Of a stretch of 15,142 nucleotides of DNA, positions 6,721 through 12,908 are shown one piece after another. A program made the translations under genes and the position numbers. Source of the stretch: Lachnospiraceae bacterium UBA3785 (GTDB taxonomy: Bacteria; Bacillota; Clostridia; Lachnospirales; Lachnospiraceae). Below the pieces are notes generated by a model, which saw nothing but the letters and a program-made list of their open reading frames with translations, was not told where the DNA came from and did not search any database. The stretch lies in NCBI GenBank assembly GCA_002369495.1, contig DFFD01000110.1, positions 1,251 through 16,392 of the forward strand. Reading direction: 5' to 3'. Position 1 is the first letter of the stretch; each line of letters starts with the position of its first letter.

Positions 6721-8226
6721 TTGAAGGCGAAGGAAGGGAGCATTACGATCTGGTTAAGTCTCATGCTGGTGCTCATACTGGCGCTTCTGTCCGCCGCTTT
6801 CTATTCAGTGAAGGCGGAGGCAGGGCGGGCCAGGTGCGCCGTCGCCATGGACCTTGCGCTGTTCTCCTGCCTCGCCCGGTATGACCGGGATCTGTTTGAT
6901 GCATTTGATGTGTTTTTCGTAGACGGGGGCTGTGAGACGGCAGCCTTCCGTCCCGATCAGGTTGCGAGCCGTTTTGAGGAGGATTTCTCCGCCAACCTGC
7001 ATCCCGCAGCCGGCATGAGGCGCATGTTCGGGAAAGACCTGCTGTCCGTTTCGCTGACGGGGCACGGCATGACCGGTTTCACGCTCGCGACGGACTGCGG
7101 AGGCGACGTTTTTGCCGCGCAGGCGGTCGCGTTTATGAAGGATACGCTGGCCCTGTCCGCCATCTCGGCGGCGGTCGGCGCCGGAAATGACGCGATGGCA
7201 GCCGCCGACAGGACGGAGGCGGGAAGCGCCGGCGGCCCGGACGCCTACGCGGGGCTTCTTTCGCAGTCTGAGGAGGCGAAGCGGAAGAATGAGGAGGAGA
7301 AGGCGGGCAGCCTGGTGCCGGTGAGGACCGAGGCGGACGCCAGGGCGGAAGCGGTGCCGGAGGATTTTGTCAATCCGCTGCCGTTCATCGAGAGGCTCCG
7401 GGAGCTCTCCCTCACGGACCTGGCAGCCGGAGGGCCGCAGAATGTTTCCCCCAAAGTCTCGGAGCTGCCGGCGGAGTGCGAAACGCGGGAGAAAGAGAAC
7501 GGGATCGGTGTCATCGTGCTGCCCGAAGGGCTGGATTCGATCGCCGACAGGACGCTTTTCTGCCAGTACCTGCTCATGCATTTCGGGGATTTCACGGCAA
7601 AGAAGGAGAACGCGGCCCTGGACTATGAGACGGAATACATGCTCGGCGGGAAGGAGAACGACCGGAAGAACCTGGAAAAGGTCGTAAGAAAGCTCCTCCT
7701 CGTCCGCGAGGCGGCGAACACGGCCTCGATCCTCGCCGACAGCGGCAAACAGGCGGAGATAACGGCGGCGTCCGCCTCGATCGCAGCCCTGCTTCTGCTG
7801 CCGGAGGCGGAGCCGCTCGTGCGGCTCATCCTCTCGGCGGGCTGGGCCTTCTGCGAGAGCCTGGTGGACGTGCGTGCGCTGCTCATGGGCAGGAAAGTGC
7901 CTGCCGTGAAGACGGCGGAGACCTGGCAGGTCCCGCTTGCGGCGATCCCCTCGATGCTTGCGCCGGGCGGTCTGGATGTGCTCGCGCGGGATGTGCCGGG
8001 CGGCATGTCCTACCGGGACTACCTGCGCGGATTTCTGCTCCTCGCCGGGCGGAGCCGGACCGTCGGGCGGAGCCTTGCGGCGGCGGAAGCCCGCCTTCGG
8101 ACGGCCGGACGGGAGAATTTCCGGATCGACCACATGCTGGGAGCCGTAACCTTTGAGGCAGAGGTGTTTTGCGAGGGGAGGGTTTCATTTTCGGAAGAGA
8201 GGACGCTCTCCTACGACGACTTGTGA
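6721..8226 (+). CDS. DUF5702-type Tad-locus membrane-anchored protein
   Basis: This 501-residue protein starts with a basic stretch, EGSITIWLSLMLVLILALLS as an N-terminal helix, then a segment with AEAGRARCAVAMDLALFSCLA and YDRDLFDAFDVFF that I recognise from DUF5702 proteins found in Firmicutes Tad loci. The middle is charged and variable. The C-terminal third carries the other family hallmarks: LILSAGWAFCESLVDVRALL followed by GRKVP and a Trp, then a YRDYLRGFLLL segment. The biochemical role is unknown. The topology (one N-terminal anchor, bulk outside) and a pseudopilin-like EGSIT start suggest a surface or envelope component of the pilus, perhaps structurally akin to a large minor pilin. 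It lies between the pilin and the first TadE gene, with 14 bases to the next start. Confidence 0.8.
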   Translation: MKAKEGSITIWLSLMLVLILALLSAAFYSVKAEAGRARCAVAMDLALFSCLARYDRDLFDAFDVFFVDGGCETAAFRPDQVASRFEEDFSANLHPAAGMRRMFGKDLLSVSLTGHGMTGFTLATDCGGDVFAAQAVAFMKDTLALSAISAAVGAGNDAMAAADRTEAGSAGGPDAYAGLLSQSEEAKRKNEEEKAGSLVPVRTEADARAEAVPEDFVNPLPFIERLRELSLTDLAAGGPQNVSPKVSELPAECETREKENGIGVIVLPEGLDSIADRTLFCQYLLMHFGDFTAKKENAALDYETEYMLGGKENDRKNLEKVVRKLLLVREAANTASILADSGKQAEITAASASIAALLLLPEAEPLVRLILSAGWAFCESLVDVRALLMGRKVPAVKTAETWQVPLAAIPSMLAPGGLDVLARDVPGGMSYRDYLRGFLLLAGRSRTVGRSLAAAEARLRTAGRENFRIDHMLGAVTFEAEVFCEGRVSFSEERTLSYDDL

Positions 8227-8240
8227 CGGGAGGTCGGGGT

Positions 8241-8960
8241 ATGTCTTTTCATGCAGAATGCAAATATAAAAGGAAAGGTGGTGCGGCAAAATTATCCTGC
8301 CATGAAAAGGCATACCCGGACGGCTCGATGACAGTCGAATGCGCGCTGGCGCTGCCGGTCTTTCTCTTCGCCGTTCTGACCCTGTTGTCCTTCATGTACG
8401 CTGTCCGCCTCGAAACGGACCGGACCTTATCCCTCTCAAACCGGGCCCGTAAAGCCGCGGCGGCAGCGTCCATGGGGCCGGGGGGCGACCTGTATATCGA
8501 CCTTCCGGAGATCGTGACATACCGGTTTCCGTTCTCGGCGATGCCGGTGCCGGACCTGAAGATCGCGGTGCGGGCCAGAGTGAGGGCATTTTCGGGCTAC
8601 AAAACCGGAAGCGACCCGGCGGACGAGAGCGCAGGCGGGCCCCGCTATCTTTCGGACAACGCGGAGGTTTACCATACGCATGCCGACTGCACACACCTTG
8701 ATCTCACCATCTACCGGACGACGCTCTCTGCCGTAGGGAGCCTCCGGAACGAGAAGGGGGAGCGATACAGGCCCTGCGACGGTTTTCCGGAGAACTGGAC
8801 GGGTCCGGTTTACGTGACGCGGCAGGGGAACTTCTATTATCCTTCCACGAGGTACGGAAGCCTGACCAGGCACGTCCGCACGGCGACCGCGGAGGAGTGC
8901 GGGAGTCTGCCCATATGCGCGCGCTGCGCCGCACGGGACGCGGCGGATGCAGCGGCCTAG
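8241..8960 (+). CDS. TadE-like minor pilin with C-terminal Cys/His repeat module
   Basis: This is a 239-residue pseudopilin. The N-terminus has a hydrophilic leader, then G|SMTVE followed by a hydrophobic helix (CALALPVFLFAVLTLLSFMY), the class III prepilin pattern with Glu at +5. The body is beta-rich. From about residue 137 two related units follow: AEVYHTHADCTHLDL...RYRPCDGF and GNFYYPSTRYGSL...ICARCA. The general pattern is Y-H/Y-x4-C/Y-x2-L, ending in a Cys or Cys-x2-Cys, and I infer a metal-binding or disulphide module. The ATG at 8241 was chosen for GGGAGGT seven bases upstream; the earlier frame start at 8169 lies inside the DUF5702 gene. It probably works with the second TadE-like protein in priming or anchoring the pilus, being processed by the peptidase encoded next. 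Confidence 0.8.
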   Translation: MSFHAECKYKRKGGAAKLSCHEKAYPDGSMTVECALALPVFLFAVLTLLSFMYAVRLETDRTLSLSNRARKAAAAASMGPGGDLYIDLPEIVTYRFPFSAMPVPDLKIAVRARVRAFSGYKTGSDPADESAGGPRYLSDNAEVYHTHADCTHLDLTIYRTTLSAVGSLRNEKGERYRPCDGFPENWTGPVYVTRQGNFYYPSTRYGSLTRHVRTATAEECGSLPICARCAARDAADAAA

Positions 8961-8972
8961 AAGGAGAACAGA

Positions 8973-9401
8973 GTGGAACGCTCGATTGCAGGGGCGGCGG
9001 CGCTTGTCCTGCTGCTGATCAACAGTCTGGTTGACATAAGGTATATGAAGATCCATCTGCCTTTTACGCTCGCGGCCGGCGCGGCGGGGGCGGCCGCATG
9101 CATTCTTTTGAGGGAGGACGGACTGGCGGGGATCCTCGTTTCGCTGCTCCCGGGCCTCCTTCTGATGCTTCTTGCTCTGCCCGCGCGGGGCGGGATCGGC
9201 ATGGGAGACGGGATCGTGCTCACGGCGGCTGGATTTTTCTGGACGGCGGAGGAAGCCTGGAGCGCTGCGCTGCTGGGATTCTTCCTTGCGGGAATCTTTG
9301 CAGGAGGGATGTTTCTGAGGCGGAGGCGGGGACAGGAGCGGTTTGCATTTGTTCCTTTCCTGCTCCTTGCGGACATACTTATCATCATGACGGGAGGGTG
9401 A
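8973..9401 (+). CDS. Prepilin peptidase, A24 family (TadV/CpaA-like)
   Basis: This is a 142-residue polytopic membrane aspartyl protease that removes the leader of Flp and TadE-like pilins. Two catalytic aspartates are visible in family context: D21 in LVDIRYMKI and D79 in GIGMGDG. Four or five hydrophobic helices surround them, and the C-terminal RFAFVPFLL resembles the PFxPFL segment of the family. It lacks the N-terminal methyltransferase domain of type IVa PilD, as expected for the Tad type. Start is GTG at 8973 behind AAGGAG (8961-8966). It overlaps nothing; the next gene starts two bases after its stop. TadV is the likely identity, but I do not assign the symbol without the rest of the locus. 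Confidence 0.88.
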   Translation: MERSIAGAAALVLLLINSLVDIRYMKIHLPFTLAAGAAGAAACILLREDGLAGILVSLLPGLLLMLLALPARGGIGMGDGIVLTAAGFFWTAEEAWSAALLGFFLAGIFAGGMFLRRRRGQERFAFVPFLLLADILIIMTGG

Positions 9402-9402
9402 C

Positions 9403-9777
9403 ATGAAGAAAATGGCGGACGGATCCGCGACCGTGGAGCTTTCGCTGCTCATGCCGGTCATACTGTTTGCGGTCCTCGCTTCAATCTATCTGACGATGCA
9501 CGTCCACAACCGGGCGTATCTGGCAGCGGCCTGCGTCGTCGAGGCAGCCGGCGGCGGAACGGAGAGCGCGGAGCTGCTCTTTTCGGAGCAGCCGCAGCGG
9601 TCATTTGAGGACTCGGACAGGCGGAGAAAGGCGGCCTATACCTCGCGGACGGAGCTGCCGTTTTTCTACGCGGCGAGCTGGGAGATTGCCGAGGAGGCGG
9701 TCTATGAGAAGGTGCGGCCTCTCGCCGCGATCCGGAATGTGAAGACGGCAAAAGCGCTTGCGGGAAAGGGAGAATGA
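9403..9777 (+). CDS. Second TadE-like minor pilin
   Basis: This 124-residue protein has a short leader, G|SATVE with Glu at +5, a hydrophobic helix (LSLLMPVILFAVLASIYL), then HVHNRAYLAAACVVEAA, the usual continuation of TadE/TadF pseudopilins. The C-terminal half is charged with no known motif. It starts two bases after the peptidase stop, behind GGGAGGG, and its stop TGA overlaps the next start (ATGA). The likely role is a minor pilin that initiates or stabilises the Flp fibre. It is shorter than the first TadE protein and lacks its Cys/His module. Confidence 0.8.
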   Translation: MKKMADGSATVELSLLMPVILFAVLASIYLTMHVHNRAYLAAACVVEAAGGGTESAELLFSEQPQRSFEDSDRRRKAAYTSRTELPFFYAASWEIAEEAVYEKVRPLAAIRNVKTAKALAGKGE

Positions 9778-11138
9778 TGGCATATGCGGTAAAGAGGATC
9801 CTGAATCACACTTATATTGCGGTTCCGGCCGGCGGAGAGGCGGGAGCCTACGGCCGGAATATCCTGGCGGCCAACCGGATCTCCGGGCTGCTTGACTGCC
9901 GGGCGGAGCATCTGGACGGGAAAACCGTGCTTCTCTTCGACGTGACGAGCCGGCAGAGCCTTAAGGTTTTTCTCGGAAAGCGCAGGATCTCGGCGGATTT
10001 CCTGCGAACGATCCTGGCAGGAATCCTCACCGCGGCTGAGAATCTCGAGGAATATCTGCTCGACCCGGGACATTTTGTGCTTCGGCCGGAGTATGTGTTC
10101 CTCGATGCGGCGGCAAAGGAAACCGGCCTGATCTACGATGACGGATTCACGGGGGATTTCTTCGAAAGCCTGAAAGAACTGGCGGGCTTCTTCCTTGAAA
10201 ATATCCCGGAAGATGACCATGAGGCCATACTTTTCGCTTATCGTTTCAGCCATGAGCTTGACGCGCCGACGAGAAATATAACATCCCTTCTGGACCTCAT
10301 CTCCGCCGGAAATGACTGTCCGCCGTCGGAAGACCTCTATGCGGGAGGCACCCCGGAGGCGTTTCGGCCGGAGGATGACATTTTTGAAGCGAGGCCGGAA
10401 AAGGAAGAGCCTGCTTTGCGAAGAGAGACTCCGGATGCAGAAAAAGGGAGCCTTATGAGGCGCTCCGGGCTCTATGCGGCGGCTGTCGCCGGAGGTGTAT
10501 TCTGTCTCGCGCTGCTGATCTATGCGGCGAGGACGCTTCTTCCTGCTTATCCGGCGGGCGCGGCCCTCTGTCTCATACCTGCCGCGGGCGTTCTGGCAGC
10601 CCTGGTACTGATTCTCCGGCTCAGAAAGAAAAAAAAGAGCGCCGGGCCGGCGCAGGAGTCTGATTCGGGTGAGGGAGGGCCGGAGGAGGCATTCCCGGAC
10701 CGGTTTTCGGATCTTTACGCGATCCCGGAAAATGCCTTCCCGGACCGGTATCTTGAAGACCTGTTTGTCCCGCCTTCCGCGGAGGACGGCGGTCCGGAGA
10801 CCAGGATCCTGTCCGGGGTTTCCGACCGGAACGGGCGGATGGCCCGGCTGATCCCGGAGGATGCCGCGGCCGGCTTTAAGGAGATACGACTGTCCGGCGC
10901 TGAGACGCGCATCGGCAAGCTCGCGGACGCGGTGGACGCGGTGATCCCCTCGCCGGTGGTCAGCCGGATCCATGCGAGGGTCATCCGGCGGGAGAACGGC
11001 TGGTTTCTGGAGGACCTGAACAGCCGTAACGGGACTTATGTCAATGGGAAGATCACCGCGGCAGGCGGGACGCCGCTTGCGGACGGGGACAGGGTGCGGT
11101 TCGCGGATGCGGGGTTTGTGTTTCGAACGGGCGGGTGA
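9774..11138 (+). CDS. DUF6382-FHA membrane protein of the Tad operon
   Basis: This 454-residue protein has an N-terminal cytosolic domain (about 1-180) that I place in DUF6382, an acidic linker, two transmembrane helices (about 232-251 and 258-283), a basic RLRKKKK patch fixing topology, and a C-terminal FHA domain (about 365-454). The FHA residues expected to bind phosphothreonine are present: R379 in RIG, SRIHA (397-401), and NSRNGTYVNG (416-425). Both soluble ends should face the cytosol. Two adjacent 15-residue imperfect repeats start AFPDR at 306 and 321. FHA proteins read Thr-phosphorylated partners, so a Ser/Thr kinase may tune pilus assembly; this is inference. The gene starts by an ATGA overlap with the previous stop and ends eight bases before a repeat element carrying the operon terminator. 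DUF assignment is from memory; FHA is firm. Confidence 0.85.
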   Translation: MMAYAVKRILNHTYIAVPAGGEAGAYGRNILAANRISGLLDCRAEHLDGKTVLLFDVTSRQSLKVFLGKRRISADFLRTILAGILTAAENLEEYLLDPGHFVLRPEYVFLDAAAKETGLIYDDGFTGDFFESLKELAGFFLENIPEDDHEAILFAYRFSHELDAPTRNITSLLDLISAGNDCPPSEDLYAGGTPEAFRPEDDIFEARPEKEEPALRRETPDAEKGSLMRRSGLYAAAVAGGVFCLALLIYAARTLLPAYPAGAALCLIPAAGVLAALVLILRLRKKKKSAGPAQESDSGEGGPEEAFPDRFSDLYAIPENAFPDRYLEDLFVPPSAEDGGPETRILSGVSDRNGRMARLIPEDAAAGFKEIRLSGAETRIGKLADAVDAVIPSPVVSRIHARVIRRENGWFLEDLNSRNGTYVNGKITAAGGTPLADGDRVRFADAGFVFRTGG

Positions 11139-11145
11139 GCCTGCC

Positions 11146-11205
11146 GGGGACGGTTCTAAGGAAAAACGCGGATCGGCTGATCCGCGTTTTTTCAAGAACC
11201 GTCCC
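11146..11205. repeat. GGGACGGTTCT palindrome enclosing a terminator (element 2, first module)
   Basis: GGGACGGTTCT (11147-11157) pairs with AGAACCGTCCC (11195-11205). The space between holds a separate 13-bp perfect hairpin. A small asymmetric interior (AAGG against TCA) separates the two stems. The module begins seven bases after the stop of the FHA gene. Confidence 0.85.
11162..11192. terminator. Bidirectional intrinsic terminator inside element 2
   Basis: Five A, CGCGGATC, a four-base loop GGCT, GATCCGCG and six T make a strong 13-bp hairpin. It is well placed to end the Tad operon on the plus strand, and read the other way to end the murG-HIT operon. The stem is unlike that of element 1, so the terminator core is not part of the conserved repeat. 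Confidence 0.8.
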
Positions 11206-11210
11206 TGATC

Positions 11211-11285
11211 TTTGGGGATGGTTCCCACAAGTATTTGGGGACGGTTCCCACCGGCCGCCTTCGGCGGCCTCCCAGGAACCGTCCC
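11211..11285. repeat. GGGACGGTTCC module with a direct copy and GC-rich inner stem (element 2, second module)
   Basis: TTTGGGGATGGTTCCCAC at 11211-11228 is repeated at 11234-11251 as TTTGGGGACGGTTCCCAC, one base different, on a 23-base period. The second copy's GGGACGGTTCC (11238-11248) pairs with GGAACCGTCCC (11275-11285), enclosing GGCCGCC-TTC-GGCGGCC (11253-11269). The first copy has no inverted partner. It ends 14 bases before the HIT gene's stop codon. Confidence 0.85.
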
Positions 11286-11299
11286 TGATGGGAATTCAA

Positions 11300-11710
11300 T
11301 CACTTCGCATCCGCGAACTTCCGAAGGATCTCCTCCTTCGCCTCGTCCGTGAGCTTCCCGGGTTTCCAGAGGATGTGCTGGCCGTCGTTCTCCCAGCGCG
11401 GGATCAGGTGCATGTGGAAATGGAAGACTGTCTGGCCGGCGGCCGCGCCGTTGTTCTGGACGATGTTGAAGCCGTCGCAGCCGAGAGCCTTTGTGAGGCG
11501 CGTGGCGGTCTTCTTCGCGAGGACGAAGGCCTTTGCGGCGAGCTCGTCCGGAAGCTCATAGATATTGGCGTAATGCGCCTTCGGCAGGATGAGGCAATGG
11601 CCTTTTGTGGCCGGGCCGGCATCCAGAATGATGCGGAAATCGTCGTCTTCGTAGAGCGTGGCGGTCGGGATCTCGCCTCCGGCGAGCTTGCAGAAAATGC
11701 AGTCTGACAT
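11300..11710 (-). CDS. HIT-family nucleotide hydrolase or transferase
   Basis: This 136-residue cytosolic protein carries the histidine-triad signature HFHMHLIPR (97-105) in a context typical of Hint/Hit purine nucleotide phosphoramidases, which hydrolyse the bond between AMP and an amine or phosphate. N-terminal CIFCKLAGGEIP (4-15) supplies the CxxC zinc site common in Gram-positive members, and GHCLILPKAHYANIYEL is the expected central strand. A strong GGAGGT precedes the ATG at 11710. It lies 18 bases downstream of murG on the same strand and is probably cotranscribed. Its physiological substrate is unknown; family membership is firm. Confidence 0.93.
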   Translation of the reverse strand: MSDCIFCKLAGGEIPTATLYEDDDFRIILDAGPATKGHCLILPKAHYANIYELPDELAAKAFVLAKKTATRLTKALGCDGFNIVQNNGAAAGQTVFHFHMHLIPRWENDGQHILWKPGKLTDEAKEEILRKFADAK

Positions 11711-11728
11711 GATTTACCTCCTTATATC

Positions 11729-12799
11729 TTACCGGTGCAGCCGGTAGTTGTTGATCAGCTTTATGATCATGCGGGCGGAATCGCCCTGCGGGCTGTCCTT
11801 CATGGTTTTTGCGTACAGATCGCGCTTATTGTAGAGTTCCTCGACCGCGGAGGCCAGGACGTGCGGCGTGACGGTCTCTTCCTTCAGGACGACGGAAAAG
11901 CCCTGTTTCCGGAAGCTCTCGGCGTTCAGGAGCTGGTCGCCCCGGCTCGCCTTCGCCGGCAGCGGGATCAGGATGTTGGGCTTTGCGAGCGCTTGAATCT
12001 CGCAGATCGCATTGGCGCCGGCCCGGGAGATGACCACATCGGCCATCGCGAAGAGGTCCGGCAGTTCCTCCTTGATGTACTCGTACTGGCGGTAGCCCTC
12101 CTGCCCCTCGAAGGAAGCGTCGAGCTTGCCTTTGCCGGTCAGATGGACGACGGACCATTTCGGAAGCAGCTCGGGGAGCGCGCTTCTTACAGCTTCGTTT
12201 ACCGCCTGGGCGCCGAGGGAACCGCCGATCACAAGGATGACTGGCTTAGTGCGGTCAAGGCCGGTGAAGGCGAAGCCGCGGTCTGCATTTCCCTGAAAGA
12301 GCTCGGAGCGGATCGGCGTTCCGGTGAGGACCGCCTTGTCGGCGGGCAGATGGGACATGGTCTCCGGAAATGTGCAGCAGACCGCGGAGGCCATCGGCAC
12401 GCAGAGCCTGTTGGCGAGACCAGGCGTCATGTCGGACTCGTGGGTGATGACCGGGATGTTAAGGGCTGAGGCGGCCCGGACGACCGGGACGGCGACGAAA
12501 CCGCCTTTTGAGAAGACGATATCCGGGTCGATCTGCCGGAGGACTTTTTTCGCCTCGCGGATGCCGAGAAGAACTTTCAGGGGATCCGTGAGGTTCTTCA
12601 GGTCAAAATAACGGCGGAGCTTGCCGGTGTGGACCCCGTAGTAGGGGATCCCGTAATCTTCGACCAGCTTTTTCTCCATGCCGTCGATGGAACCGATGTA
12701 GTATATTTCGTAGCCTTCCTCCCGGAGAGAAGGGATCAGGGCGAGGTTCGGTGTGACGTGTCCGGCGGTGCCGCCGCCTGTCAGGACTATTTTTCTCAT
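11729..12799 (-). CDS. murG: UDP-N-acetylglucosamine-lipid II synthase (GT28)
   Basis: MurG transfers GlcNAc from UDP-GlcNAc to lipid I, making lipid II on the inner face of the membrane, the last cytosolic step of peptidoglycan synthesis. The 356-residue protein has all landmarks: GGGTAGHVTPN (8-18) with H14; ITHESDMTPGLANR (118-131); the second-half GGSLGAQAVNE (192-202); SRAGANAICE (258-267) with E267; and RGDQLLNA (286-293), where Q289 contacts the sugar. It stands outside the usual division cluster, with no ftsW, murD or murC next to it. The ATG at 12799 gives the canonical MRKIVLTGGG start, although the Shine-Dalgarno AAAGGAG lies 23 bases upstream. It is followed by a HIT gene and divergent from the beta-CASP gene. 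Confidence 0.97.
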   Translation of the reverse strand: MRKIVLTGGGTAGHVTPNLALIPSLREEGYEIYYIGSIDGMEKKLVEDYGIPYYGVHTGKLRRYFDLKNLTDPLKVLLGIREAKKVLRQIDPDIVFSKGGFVAVPVVRAASALNIPVITHESDMTPGLANRLCVPMASAVCCTFPETMSHLPADKAVLTGTPIRSELFQGNADRGFAFTGLDRTKPVILVIGGSLGAQAVNEAVRSALPELLPKWSVVHLTGKGKLDASFEGQEGYRQYEYIKEELPDLFAMADVVISRAGANAICEIQALAKPNILIPLPAKASRGDQLLNAESFRKQGFSVVLKEETVTPHVLASAVEELYNKRDLYAKTMKDSPQGDSARMIIKLINNYRLHR

Positions 12800-12839
12800 A
12801 TTTTAGGCAGAACTGTCTGCGGCTCCTTTCATTTTATGA

Positions 12840-12845
12840 TATAAT
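12840..12845 (+). promoter_or_regulatory. Predicted extended -10 promoter of the beta-CASP/HD operon
   Basis: TGATATAAT (12837-12845) is a perfect extended -10 (TGnTATAAT). No good -35 sits 16-18 bases upstream, which is tolerated by extended -10 promoters. The start point would be near 12852, about 57 bases before the beta-CASP ATG. Confidence 0.5.
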
Positions 12846-12857
12846 ATGAACAGAATC

Positions 12858-12886
12858 ATTATAAGTCTAATTTCCGGGCTTTTCAA
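12858..12886 (-). promoter_or_regulatory. Predicted sigma-A promoter of murG
   Basis: The minus strand shows TTGAAA (12881-12886) and TATAAT (12858-12863) separated by exactly 17 bases, the best promoter match in the window. Transcription would begin near 12851, leaving a leader of about 52 bases before murG. Confidence 0.65.
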
Positions 12887-12908
12887 CGAGCATTTTGGAG
12901 GAGGCGGC

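Noticed and set aside
6805..8133. 442-codon minus-strand frame opposite the DUF5702 gene
   Set aside because: Arg/Pro/Gly-rich shadow with no recognisable domain, while the plus strand has family motifs and a ribosome site.
9702..11303. 533-codon minus-strand frame across the FHA gene and element 2
   Set aside because: Reads through repeats and antisense to a firm FHA protein; no domain or ribosome site seen.
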